From contig NZ_JAFFSX010000040.1 in the NCBI RefSeq assembly GCF_017948485.1, forward strand, positions 1-62,634: DNA of 62,634 nt, read 5' to 3'. Position 1 is the first letter of the stretch, and each line of letters begins with the position of its first letter. The DNA comes from Streptomyces sp. GESEQ-35 (GTDB lineage Bacteria; Actinomycetota; Actinomycetes; Streptomycetales; Streptomycetaceae). Of the stretch, positions 8,310 through 16,603 are shown one piece after another. The notes under the pieces were generated by a model, which had not been told where the DNA came from, ran no database searches, and saw nothing but the letters and a program-made list of their open reading frames with translations. The position numbers were made by a program, and so were the translations under genes.

Positions 8310-8804
8310 ATGAGCATGTACTTCCACTTGCGCGCCGTGCCACCCGCGGCCCTGCGCAACAGCGCCACCTGGCAGCAGAAGCTCTTCGAGGACGACTGGG
8401 ACACGGTGCGCCGGCGCATCGACCGGCACCGCGAGGAGATGCTGGACAGGCACTACCTCGACCACCAGCTCCTGTACGCCTGCACGTCCCCGCACCACAC
8501 CGAGGAGGGACCGTGGGCCCATGTGGTCCTCGGCGGCCGGCCGGTGCTCCACCCCGAGCCGGGCAGGCCCCCGTTCCTGATGCTGACCGCGGCCCAGGTG
8601 GTCCGGGTCGCCGCGTTCCTCACCAAGTCCGACTTCGACGCACTGTGGCGTCCGGTCCACGACAAACTGCTGCCGCGGTACGGCGGACCCGACGCGGAGC
8701 CGGAGATCCGCTGTGCCTTCGCGTCGGCCCACCGCGATCTGACGGCGTTCTACGCACGCACCGCGGAGTACGGCGACGCTGTGGTGAAGTGGCTGGTCAC
8801 CTGA
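8310..8804 (+). CDS. DUF1877 family protein
   Basis: 164 aa from ATG 8310; the frame is open further upstream but those codons overlap the divergent gene. The N-terminus MSMYFHLRAVPPAALRNSA and the C-terminal pattern DLTAFYARTAEYGDAVVKWL are typical of DUF1877 proteins of Streptomyces, which are small soluble proteins of unknown function. A second ATG two codons on (8316) is also possible, and no clear ribosome binding site is seen for either. Confidence 0.75.
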   Translation: MSMYFHLRAVPPAALRNSATWQQKLFEDDWDTVRRRIDRHREEMLDRHYLDHQLLYACTSPHHTEEGPWAHVVLGGRPVLHPEPGRPPFLMLTAAQVVRVAAFLTKSDFDALWRPVHDKLLPRYGGPDAEPEIRCAFASAHRDLTAFYARTAEYGDAVVKWLVT

Positions 8805-8813
8805 GCCGGACGG

Positions 8814-9389
8814 TCAGCTCCGCCCCCGCGCCCGCCGCGACACGACCGCGCGCAACACGCGCCGCCCCTCCGTCGACACCTCCAGCGCCTGGCGCAAGCC
8901 GACCGCGCCATGCCCGGCCAGCAGCTCCAGGACGGTGACCTGGCGGCGCAGTTCGGCGGCGACGAGCGGCGACAGGCCCGCCGTACGGCCCTCGTGGCGG
9001 GCGTCGAGCGAGGCTTGGTCCCCGGTCGGGGCGATGGGCTCAAGCAGCCGGTGGATCTGGAGCGAGGCGACGGAGCAGGCGTCGGCCCACCGCCGTATCT
9101 CGGAGGCGGCCGGCTCGACGGGGGCGGCGGCCAGCATGCGGCGGGCCAGGAGCACGGCCTCGTCGTCGGCGTACTCCTCGGGTCCCGCGCTGTCGAGCCT
9201 GCCGCGGGCCTGATCGAGCCGCGCCCCCCAGTCGCCGGAGTCGCCATCGTCCGCGAGGCTCGCCCACAGCGGCCGCAGGATCTCGTCGTCGTCACCGCCC
9301 AACAGCGGTACGCACCGATCCAAACAAGCCAACCCGCTGGCGGCCAGACCGCGTTCGTCGGCCTGAGCGATCAGTTCCACCAGGCTCAT
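8814..9389 (-). CDS. Conserved hypothetical protein
   Basis: 191 aa, mostly helical and Ala/Leu/Arg-rich, starting MSLVELIAQADERGLAASGL. The product is soluble with no signal peptide. I recognise no domain. It lies downstream of and in the same direction as the 9476-9979 gene (86 bases apart) and may be co-transcribed. Its stop is 9 bases past the stop of the convergent DUF1877 gene. Confidence 0.6.
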   Translation of the reverse strand: MSLVELIAQADERGLAASGLACLDRCVPLLGGDDDEILRPLWASLADDGDSGDWGARLDQARGRLDSAGPEEYADDEAVLLARRMLAAAPVEPAASEIRRWADACSVASLQIHRLLEPIAPTGDQASLDARHEGRTAGLSPLVAAELRRQVTVLELLAGHGAVGLRQALEVSTEGRRVLRAVVSRRARGRS

Positions 9390-9475
9390 CCACGCCTCCC
9401 TCAGCGGGGTACCGTGGGGCGCCTACCTTTACGGAGCCCGCACTTCCCCTTACTGCGTGCGACGGCCCGGGAGTG

Positions 9476-9979
9476 TCACAGGGGCACGACGCCGAGCCGG
9501 TCGAGCATACGGAAGAAGAGGTTTTCGGCCAACGGATCGGCGTCCGCGGTAAGAACGTCGAGCAACGGCCCGTCGGACACCTCGTGCCCGGCCTCCGCCG
9601 CCCAGGCGACAGCACGCTCGGCGGCGTCACGCGGCTCCAGGAAGTAGTCCTCCAGCGTGAGCCCTTCCTTGTCGGCGCCGAGATACCCGGCCATCGCGGC
9701 CCGTGCGAGACAGGTCGACCACGCCCCGCTCTGCGGCCCCGCCGCCTCCACTACCGCACAGGCGCTGTCCATCACGTAACCGAAGAGCGCGGGCGCCCCG
9801 CTCTCCTCGGCCAGCGCGTTCATGCTCCCGATGTCGCCGTCCCCGCTCGGGTACTCCCACACCTGCCAGCCGCCGGGCGCTGACGCCCGTAAGCTCATGC
9901 CCTGCGCGCCGGACAGCGCCGCCAACTCGTCGAGCGGCCGCTCGCTGCGCCCCACGACCAAGTACCCCCAGTAACCCAT
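9476..9979 (-). CDS. Conserved hypothetical protein
   Basis: 167 aa. ATG 9979 is chosen because AGGAGGGG stands directly upstream; the open frame runs seven codons further. The sequence begins MGYWGYLVVGRSERPLDELA and contains aromatic motifs (GGWQVWEYPSGDG, GYVMDSACAVVEA, LTLEDYFLEP). It looks like a small soluble actinobacterial protein, possibly a two-lobed alpha/beta fold, with no named family that I recognise. Confidence 0.65.
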   Translation of the reverse strand: MGYWGYLVVGRSERPLDELAALSGAQGMSLRASAPGGWQVWEYPSGDGDIGSMNALAEESGAPALFGYVMDSACAVVEAAGPQSGAWSTCLARAAMAGYLGADKEGLTLEDYFLEPRDAAERAVAWAAEAGHEVSDGPLLDVLTADADPLAENLFFRMLDRLGVVPL

Positions 9980-10068
9980 TCCGCCCCCTCCTGGCTTCAA
10001 CTCGGGCCGAATACATCACAGTCGTACGCGAGTTCGCAGCCGTACCGGACAATTCGCGCGTGTCGCCA

Positions 10069-11727
10069 TCACCCCAGCCGGTCGGCCAGCGCCTTGAAGT
10101 CCGCCCAGGTGAGCTGCGGCCGGTTCGGGTTCCACAGCTTCTGGACGGTCGCCGCCAGCGGCAGCCGGATGCCGGCCGCGACCTGGTCCTGGGTCTGGGA
10201 GTCCGCGAGGTCGCACCACACGGCGAAGGACCCGCCGAGGATCTGGTCCTCGTACCGCACCGCAACCGCCTGTGTACCGCGCACCACCCGCGGCGTCCAC
10301 TGCTCGTAGATGCGCTGCCCCGTCGGATAGACGAAGGTCTGCGGCTGCCCGAGGACGTAGTACAGGAACTCGTCGTTGTAGTTGACGATGTCCCGCCCGG
10401 CGCTCAGATACTCCACCGGCTGCCGCGCGCCGATCTCCTTGCCCGTCCAGTACGCGACCTGGAGATCCTCGGCGGCCTCCACGGACGTACCCGCGTAGAA
10501 GCCGTCGTTCCACGCGCGCATCGTCCGGTCGTGCGCACGGATCGTGTCCGCGCGGTCGTTGAGCCAGCCGGTGGCGAGGTCGGCGACGGTGGCGCCGGAG
10601 CCGTAGGCCTGCGTGGCGGCGGAGGCCAGCTGCGGATAGGAGGCCTCGGGGTTGTCCACCGTCAACGCCGCGTACTCGTCGCCACCGAGATGCCAGTAGC
10701 CGCCGGGAAAGAGGTCGGCGTACTCGTTCAGCAGATCGTCGACGATGGTCGCGGACTCTTCCTTGGAGATGTCGATCGCACCCCGCGGCGCCACCCCCTG
10801 CGCGCTGCGCAACTGAAGATCGGGATGAGCGGCGATGACGGCCCCGAGATGCCCCGGCGAGTCGATCTCGGGCACGACCGTGACGTGCAGGCTCTCCCCG
10901 AGCTCGACGATCTTCTTCACCTGCGCCTTGGTCAGATGCTCCTTGGACACGATCTCCGGATGGGTGTCGGACTGGATACGGAACCCCTGGTCGTCCGAGA
11001 AGTGCAGCCCCAGCTGGTTGAACTTCAGGTCCGCCAGCTCGCGCACCCGGTCCTCGATCCAGTCGGCCGTGAAGTGCTTGCGGGCGATGTCGACCATCAA
11101 CCCCCGCTGCGGCTTGGCCGGCTCGTCACGTACGACGCCCTCCGGCGCCGTACCACCGCCATGCACCGCCTGCTTCAGTGTCCGGGTGCCGTAGAACACG
11201 CCCGAGTCGGCAGGCCCGCTGATGTTCACCCGCCCGCCACGCACGGTCAGGGTGTACGACTCCGGGTCCGCGCCTTCGTCATCGTTCAACGCCAGCCGTA
11301 CGTCCCCGCCGCGCACGTCCTCCTTCTCCCCCGCGTACGACAGCCCCAGCTCACCCGCGAGCAGCCGCCCCTCGTCGACGAGTTCCGCGTCGTTCACGAC
11401 CACCCGCTGACCGCGCGCCGGCTTCCAGCCGGGCCCACGGGCGGGAGTGTGCCCGCGTACGGCGGGGATGGTGCGGGGTGTCCGGGACAAGGGGTAGGTG
11501 CGGGTCGGGCTGGGACTGGCACTGGGGCTGCGGCTTTCCGACGGAGTCCCCGCCGACGTCGTACCGGTCGCGGGCAGCCGGGACGCCGAACCCTGGTCGG
11601 GCCCGCCCTCGTCACCCGAGGCCGCCCAGATCCCCAGACCGAGCCCGACCGCCACGACGGCCGCCGCCGCGACCAGCATCCGCCGCCCGTCCGTCCATGC
11701 CGAGATCCGGCGCCTGTGCTGACTCAC
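10069..11727 (-). CDS. Membrane-anchored or secreted beta-N-acetylhexosaminidase (GH20)
   Basis: 552 aa. An N-terminal basic segment and hydrophobic helix (MLVAAAAVVAVGLGLGIWAA, about 17-36) precede a Ser/Pro/Thr linker, a GH20b-like N-terminal domain (about 105-200) and the GH20 barrel (about 205-550). The barrel carries GLMVDIARKHF, LHFSDDQGFRI and the catalytic Asp-Glu pair in HLGGDEYAA. The enzyme removes terminal beta-N-acetylglucosamine or galactosamine residues, acting outside the cell on chitin or wall-derived sugars. It is divergent from the UraD-like gene. Confidence 0.9.
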   Translation of the reverse strand: MSQHRRRISAWTDGRRMLVAAAAVVAVGLGLGIWAASGDEGGPDQGSASRLPATGTTSAGTPSESRSPSASPSPTRTYPLSRTPRTIPAVRGHTPARGPGWKPARGQRVVVNDAELVDEGRLLAGELGLSYAGEKEDVRGGDVRLALNDDEGADPESYTLTVRGGRVNISGPADSGVFYGTRTLKQAVHGGGTAPEGVVRDEPAKPQRGLMVDIARKHFTADWIEDRVRELADLKFNQLGLHFSDDQGFRIQSDTHPEIVSKEHLTKAQVKKIVELGESLHVTVVPEIDSPGHLGAVIAAHPDLQLRSAQGVAPRGAIDISKEESATIVDDLLNEYADLFPGGYWHLGGDEYAALTVDNPEASYPQLASAATQAYGSGATVADLATGWLNDRADTIRAHDRTMRAWNDGFYAGTSVEAAEDLQVAYWTGKEIGARQPVEYLSAGRDIVNYNDEFLYYVLGQPQTFVYPTGQRIYEQWTPRVVRGTQAVAVRYEDQILGGSFAVWCDLADSQTQDQVAAGIRLPLAATVQKLWNPNRPQLTWADFKALADRLG

Positions 11728-11823
11728 AGCGCCAACCTAGGCCCTGAGCGAAGCGACATCCGTCCACCACGCGTTCCGAAACTCTCCCGTGCGGGTGAAA
11801 TTCGGGCATCCGTCGGACACGTC

Positions 11824-12405
11824 ATGTCCGATCTCGATAACGTGGCGGCACAAATCTCACACCATCCCCTGCCGAATCACGTGACGCCCACACACCTCCC
11901 TGGCCAAGTCGCCATACCCGACCAGACCCGGGGCACGTCCTCTCCCCTGGGCCACTTCAACACGGCCCCCGCCGACGACGCCCACTCCACCCTCCTCACC
12001 TGCCTCCACAGCCTCCGCTGGGCCCAGAGGCTGGCCGACCACCGCCCGTACCCGGACCTCGAGTCCCTCCTCGCCGCATCCGACGAGGCGGCGTACGACC
12101 TGACGGCGGCGGATCTGTCGGAGGCACTGGCGGGAGAGACACTTCCTGAGCTTCCCGACGGAACGTACTCAGCCGCCCACACCGCACTGAGTGCCGCACA
12201 CGCCGCGTACGAGGCACGCTTCGGCCACGCGTTCGTCATCTCCGTCGACCACCTGCCGCCGAACGAGGTCCTCGACCAAGTACTGGCGGGCATCCGGTCA
12301 CGATTGACAAACGATCCGGAGGAGGAACGGGTGGTGGCAGCAGAGGAACTCCGCCGCCTGGCAAGAGGGCGTTTGGTGACGCACCTGAGGGGCGCGGGGC
12401 TGTAA
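11824..12405 (+). CDS. UraD-like (OHCU decarboxylase family) protein, probably without catalytic activity
   Basis: 193 aa from ATG 11824. The fold signature of 2-oxo-4-hydroxy-4-carboxy-5-ureidoimidazoline decarboxylase is clear: a four-helix body (LHSLRWAQRLADHRPYPDLE, LLAASDEAAYDLTAADLSEA), then AYEARFGHAFVISV and the C-terminal RLTNDPEEERVVAAEELRRL. True enzymes carry the catalytic His in an H-P-R-I-G motif and a Glu shortly after. Here that place reads AGETLPELPDGTYSAAHTAL, with neither residue. It also sits beside sdhC rather than uricase or transthyretin-like genes. I infer a non-catalytic paralogue with an unknown role. Confidence 0.75.
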   Translation: MSDLDNVAAQISHHPLPNHVTPTHLPGQVAIPDQTRGTSSPLGHFNTAPADDAHSTLLTCLHSLRWAQRLADHRPYPDLESLLAASDEAAYDLTAADLSEALAGETLPELPDGTYSAAHTALSAAHAAYEARFGHAFVISVDHLPPNEVLDQVLAGIRSRLTNDPEEERVVAAEELRRLARGRLVTHLRGAGL

Positions 12406-12470
12406 CGACTTGCGGCTCCGCCGCGTGGGCGCGACAAGCCCCCACTCGGCCGCACCCGGCACATAACCGC
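12406..12470. repeat. Streptomyces-type dispersed intergenic sequence
   Basis: The stretch after the stop contains GCGGCTCCGCCGC (palindromic) followed by GTGGGCGCGACAAGCCCCCA. I recall this wording from many Streptomyces intergenic regions; no second copy is present in this window. It may act as a weak terminator. Confidence 0.4.
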
Positions 12471-12645
12471 ACACACCACCCCGAATAGCCCGTTCGACTG
12501 CCACTTTGATCACACCGACAGGCCCCGGCTCAAGCACAGCGCAGCGCCTCGCTACGATGCTGGGGGCCGGTGGACCGTACCCGGCCGGGCCCGACCGACA
12601 GCACAAGCCGGCGCGGCCCCAATCCCCGCTCCCGGAGGAACTTCC

Positions 12646-13026
12646 GTGCCGGCTGGAACGCTGTACCGCGGCCGGGAAGGAATGTGGTCCTGGGTGGCTC
12701 ATCGAGTCACCGGCGTCCTCATTTTCTTCTTCCTGTTCGTTCACGTACTGGACACCGCCCTCGTCCGTGTCTCCCCCGAGGCATACGACGACGTCGTGGC
12801 CACGTACAAGACGCCGATCGTCGCGCTGCTGGAGTACGGCCTCGTCGCCGCCATCCTCTTCCACGCGCTCAACGGCCTGCGTGTCATCGCCGTCGACTTC
12901 TGGTCCAAGGGCCCGCGCTTCCAGAAGCAGATGCTCTGGTCCGTCGTCGGCCTGTGGCTGGTGCTGATGCTCGGGGCGATCTACCCCGTCCTCGGCCACG
13001 CCGCTCGTGAAGTGTTCGGGAGCTGA
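12646..13026 (+). CDS. sdhC: Succinate dehydrogenase cytochrome b556 subunit
   Basis: 126 aa from GTG 12646 with GGAGGAA upstream. Three membrane helices are visible. The N-terminal HRVTGVLIFFFLFVHVLDTA contains the Ser/His-Arg region near the quinone site and a His (33) usable as a haem ligand; a second His (73) lies in LVAAILFHALNGLRV. With SdhD it anchors complex II in the membrane and passes electrons to menaquinone. It is first in the operon sdhC-sdhD-sdhA-sdhB. Confidence 0.95.
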   Translation: MPAGTLYRGREGMWSWVAHRVTGVLIFFFLFVHVLDTALVRVSPEAYDDVVATYKTPIVALLEYGLVAAILFHALNGLRVIAVDFWSKGPRFQKQMLWSVVGLWLVLMLGAIYPVLGHAAREVFGS

Positions 13027-13031
13027 CGCGT

Positions 13032-13514
13032 ATGTCCATCACCGAGAAATCCGCAGCCGGGATCGGCCCCGTCGAGGGCGATTCCGTCTACACCGTCGAC
13101 AACCCCGCGCCGCTGATCGAGGCCCCGCGCAAGCGCACCAGGAAGACCCCGAAGTCCACGCGGGGCAACTTCGAGATGGCCGCCTGGCTGTTCATGCGCC
13201 TGTCCGGCGTCGTGCTGGTCGTCCTGGTCCTCGGCCATCTGCTGATCCAGCTCGTGCTGGACGGCGGCGTGTCGAAGATCGGCTTCGCCTTCGTGGCCGG
13301 CCGCTGGGCCAGCCCCTTCTGGCAGGTCTGGGACCTGCTGATGCTCTGGCTCGCGATGCTGCACGGCGCCAACGGCCTGCGCACGGTCATCAACGACTAC
13401 GCGGAGCGCGCGAACACCCGGCTGTGGCTCAAGGGCCTGCTCTACACCGCCACGGTGTTCACCATCCTGCTGGGCACGCTGGTGATCTTCACCTTCGACC
13501 CGAACATCCGCTAG
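13032..13514 (+). CDS. sdhD: Succinate dehydrogenase membrane anchor subunit
   Basis: 160 aa, five bases after sdhC, with GGGAGCTGA before the ATG. A 50-residue polar N-terminal extension is followed by three helices (AAWLFMRLSGVVLVVLVLGH, then LLMLWLAMLHGANGLRTVIN, then LLYTATVFTILLGTLVIFTF). The conserved His of GHLLIQ and of MLHGANGLR fit haem and quinone binding. Partner of SdhC. Confidence 0.95.
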   Translation: MSITEKSAAGIGPVEGDSVYTVDNPAPLIEAPRKRTRKTPKSTRGNFEMAAWLFMRLSGVVLVVLVLGHLLIQLVLDGGVSKIGFAFVAGRWASPFWQVWDLLMLWLAMLHGANGLRTVINDYAERANTRLWLKGLLYTATVFTILLGTLVIFTFDPNIR

Positions 13515-13536
13515 GCACGGGGCTGAGGAATTCCTG

Positions 13537-15291
13537 ATGAAGATCCACAAGTACGACACAGTCATCGTCGGCGCGGGTGGCGCCGGCATGCGCGCAGCCA
13601 TCGAGTCGACGAAGCGCAGCCGCACCGCCGTGCTCACCAAGCTCTACCCCACTCGCTCCCACACGGGCGCCGCGCAGGGCGGCATGGCCGCCGCGCTGGC
13701 CAACGTGGAGGAGGACAACTGGGAGTGGCACACCTTCGACACGGTCAAGGGCGGTGACTACCTGGTCGACCAGGACGCCGCCGAGATCCTGGCGAAGGAG
13801 GCCATCGACTCGGTCCTCGACCTGGAGAAGATGGGCCTGCCGTTCAACCGCACCCCGAACGGCACGATCGACCAGCGCCGCTTCGGTGGTCACTCGCGCA
13901 ACCACGGCGAGGCCCCGGTCCGCCGGTCCTGCTACGCCGCGGACCGCACCGGCCACATGATCCTCCAGACGCTGTACCAGAACTGCGTGAAGGAGGGCGT
14001 GGAGTTCTACAACGAGTTCTACGTCCTCGACCAGCTGATCACCGAGGTCGACGGCGTCAAGCGGTCGGCGGGTGTCGTCGCGTACGAACTGGCGACCGGC
14101 GAGATCCACGTCTTCCAGGCGAAGGCGGTCATCTACGCCTCCGGCGGCTGCGGCAAGTTCTTCAAGGTGACGTCGAACGCGCACACGCTGACGGGTGACG
14201 GCCAGGCGGCGGTCTACCGTCGCGGTCTGCCGCTGGAGGACATGGAGTTCTTCCAGTTCCACCCGACCGGCATCTGGCGTATGGGCATCCTGCTGACGGA
14301 GGGCGCCCGTGGTGAGGGCGGCATCCTCCGCAACAAGGACGGCGAGCGCTTCATGGAGAAGTACGCGCCGGTGATGAAGGACCTCGCCTCGCGTGACGTC
14401 GTATCGCGCTCCATCTACACGGAGATCCGCGAGGGCCGCGGCTGCGGCCCCGAGGGCGACCACGTCTACCTGGACCTCACCCACCTCCCGCCGGAGCAGC
14501 TGGACGCCAAGCTCCCGGACATCACCGAGTTCGCGCGCACCTACCTGGGCATCGAGCCGTACACGGACCCGATCCCGATCCAGCCCACCGCGCACTACGC
14601 CATGGGCGGCATCCCGACGAACGTCGAGGGTGAGGTCCTGATCGACAACACGACGGTGGTCCCGGGCCTGTACGCGGCCGGCGAGGTCGCCTGCGTCTCG
14701 GTGCACGGCGCGAACCGTCTGGGCACCAACTCGCTCCTGGACATCAACGTGTTCGGGCGTCGGGCGGGCATCGCGGCGGCGGAGTACAGCCAGAAGGCGG
14801 AGTTCGTGGAGCTGCCGGAAAGCCCGGCTCAGCAGGTGATCGACCAGGTCGAGCACCTGCGCGCCTCCACCGGCACCGAGCGCGTGTCGACCCTGCGTCG
14901 CGAGCTCCAGGAGACCATGGACGCGAACGTCATGGTGTTCCGCACCGAGCAGACGATCAAGACGGCGGTGGAGAAGATCGCGGAACTCCGCGAGCGCTTC
15001 AGGAACGTCTCGATCCAGGACAAGGGCAAGCGGTTCAACACGGACCTGCTGGAAGCGATCGAGCTCGGCAACCTCCTGGACCTCGCCGAGGTCATGGCCG
15101 TGTCCGCCCTCGCCCGCAAGGAGTCCCGCGGCGGTCACTACCGCGAGGACTACCCGAACCGCGACGACGTCAACTTCATGCGCCACACCATGGCGTACCG
15201 CGAGGTGGGCGACGACGGCACCGAGTCCATTCGTCTCGACTACAAGCCGGTCGTCCAGACCCGCTACCAGCCGATGGAGCGTAAGTACTGA
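13537..15291 (+). CDS. sdhA: Succinate dehydrogenase flavoprotein subunit
   Basis: 584 aa, the usual length. The FAD dinucleotide-binding motif is VIVGAGGAGMRAAIES near the start, and the covalent-flavin segment is RSHTGAAQGGMAAAL. Substrate-binding residues lie in the His/Arg-containing HGANRLGTNSLLD region and in FHPTGI. It oxidises succinate to fumarate on the cytoplasmic face and passes electrons to SdhB. The ribosome binding site GAGGAA is seven bases from the ATG. Its stop overlaps the sdhB ATG by one base. Confidence 0.97.
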   Translation: MKIHKYDTVIVGAGGAGMRAAIESTKRSRTAVLTKLYPTRSHTGAAQGGMAAALANVEEDNWEWHTFDTVKGGDYLVDQDAAEILAKEAIDSVLDLEKMGLPFNRTPNGTIDQRRFGGHSRNHGEAPVRRSCYAADRTGHMILQTLYQNCVKEGVEFYNEFYVLDQLITEVDGVKRSAGVVAYELATGEIHVFQAKAVIYASGGCGKFFKVTSNAHTLTGDGQAAVYRRGLPLEDMEFFQFHPTGIWRMGILLTEGARGEGGILRNKDGERFMEKYAPVMKDLASRDVVSRSIYTEIREGRGCGPEGDHVYLDLTHLPPEQLDAKLPDITEFARTYLGIEPYTDPIPIQPTAHYAMGGIPTNVEGEVLIDNTTVVPGLYAAGEVACVSVHGANRLGTNSLLDINVFGRRAGIAAAEYSQKAEFVELPESPAQQVIDQVEHLRASTGTERVSTLRRELQETMDANVMVFRTEQTIKTAVEKIAELRERFRNVSIQDKGKRFNTDLLEAIELGNLLDLAEVMAVSALARKESRGGHYREDYPNRDDVNFMRHTMAYREVGDDGTESIRLDYKPVVQTRYQPMERKY

Positions 15292-16052
15292 TGGCAACCC
15301 CTGTTCTGGACAAGGTGGAGGCGGAGACCGCGGCGTCCCCCTACATCACGGTCACGTTCCGAGTCCGCCGCTTCAACCCGGAGGTCTCGGCCGAGGCGAC
15401 CTGGGAAGACTTCCAGCTGGAGATCGACCCGAAGGAACGCGTCCTCGACGGCCTCCACAAGATCAAGTGGGACGTCGACGGCACCCTGACCTTCCGCCGC
15501 TCCTGCGCCCACGGCATCTGCGGCTCGGACGCCATGCGCATCAACGGCAAGAACCGCCTGGCCTGCAAGACGCTGATCAAGGACATCAACCCTGAGAAGC
15601 CGATCACGGTAGAGCCCATCAAGGGGCTTACGGTCCTGAAGGACCTGGTCGTCGACATGGAGCCGTTCTTCCAGGCGTACCGCGACGTGATGCCGTTCCT
15701 GATCACCAAGGACACGAACGAGCCCACGCGTGAGCGCTTCCAGACCGCCGAGGACCGCGAACGCTTCGACGACACGACGAAGTGCATCCTCTGCGCGGCC
15801 TGCACGTCCTCGTGCCCGGTCTTCTGGAACGACGGCCAGTACTTCGGCCCCGCCGCCATCGTCAACGCCCACCGCTTCATCTTCGACTCGCGTGACGAGG
15901 CCGGCGAGCAGCGCCTGGAGATCCTCAACGACAAGGATGGCGTGTGGCGTTGCCGTACGACATTCAACTGCACGGATGCTTGTCCGCGCGGTATTGAGGT
16001 GACGAAGGCGATCGCCGAGGTGAAGAAGGCGCTGATCACGCGCCGCTTCTGA
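15291..16052 (+). CDS. sdhB: Succinate dehydrogenase iron-sulfur subunit
   Basis: 253 aa. The N-terminal ferredoxin domain carries the 2Fe-2S cysteines in CAHGICGSDAMRINGKNRLAC. The C-terminal domain carries the remaining cluster ligands in CILCAACTSSCPVFW and CTDACPRGIEV. It carries electrons from SdhA flavin to the membrane quinone site. The start overlaps the sdhA stop (TGATG), so it is translationally coupled. A strong terminator follows. Confidence 0.97.
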   Translation: MATPVLDKVEAETAASPYITVTFRVRRFNPEVSAEATWEDFQLEIDPKERVLDGLHKIKWDVDGTLTFRRSCAHGICGSDAMRINGKNRLACKTLIKDINPEKPITVEPIKGLTVLKDLVVDMEPFFQAYRDVMPFLITKDTNEPTRERFQTAEDRERFDDTTKCILCAACTSSCPVFWNDGQYFGPAAIVNAHRFIFDSRDEAGEQRLEILNDKDGVWRCRTTFNCTDACPRGIEVTKAIAEVKKALITRRF

Positions 16053-16071
16053 GGTCGTCTCCGAACGTCCT

Positions 16072-16105
16072 CGAAGGGCCCGCTCCCGGGGGAGCGGGCC
16101 CTTCG
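16072..16105 (+). terminator. Terminator of the sdh operon
   Basis: Nearly uninterrupted 16-bp inverted repeat (CGAAGGGCCCGCTCCC at 16072-16087, complement at 16090-16105), 20 bases past the sdhB stop. This is the longest perfect stem among the terminators in the window. Confidence 0.85.
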
Positions 16106-16197
16106 CCGTCCGAGCCGGACGTCCCGCCCCGGAACTCCTGGCCCGAACCGGGACGGCACGGCATACTCGGGTGACGCTTGGGCTGGGGGGAGGCGGG

Positions 16198-16593
16198 GTG
16201 CCGGACAGACGGATCGCGCGCGCCGGTCGACTGGGGCTGTGGGTCAAGCTGTTGAGCCTGCGGCGCGCGCTGCTGCTGAGTGACCCCTATCTGGGACCGT
16301 ACGGCAAGAGCGGGAGCAACGAGTACCGCCATGTGTGCCAGGTGGTGGGCTGTACGGAGAAGACATTCCTCCTCACGACCCGGGCCACGGACTTCTGCAA
16401 GGCAAGGCACCCGACCGTGGCGGCCGTGGTCGTCAAGGACGCGATTCGCTTCCCGGCCAAGTCGGCCGGGATGTTCATCTACTTCTGCCTGGCGTGCGAC
16501 GACGACCCGCCCCAGCGCCTCGCGACAGCCGGGACTCCCCGCTGCGCGCGGTACGCCTCGCACGGGCCGATGACCCTGATCGCGTGCCCGTAG
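16198..16593 (+). CDS. Small cysteine-containing hypothetical protein
   Basis: 131 aa from GTG 16198, preceded by GGGGGGAGG; an in-frame start at 16171 is weaker. Cysteines are grouped as CQVVGC, FC and CLAC with a final CARY...C, which could hold a metal, though the spacing matches no zinc finger I know. The N-terminus is basic. The next gene starts 10 bases after its stop and may be co-transcribed. Function unknown; the coding call rests on codon bias and the ribosome binding site. Confidence 0.5.
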   Translation: MPDRRIARAGRLGLWVKLLSLRRALLLSDPYLGPYGKSGSNEYRHVCQVVGCTEKTFLLTTRATDFCKARHPTVAAVVVKDAIRFPAKSAGMFIYFCLACDDDPPQRLATAGTPRCARYASHGPMTLIACP

Positions 16594-16603
16594 GGGGACC
16601 GGG

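Noticed and set aside
9703..11823. Very long plus-strand open frame continuing into the UraD-like gene
   Set aside because: It is antisense to the GH20 and neighbouring genes and is Arg/Pro-rich. Only its last 194 codons, from ATG 11824, have a real protein family signature.
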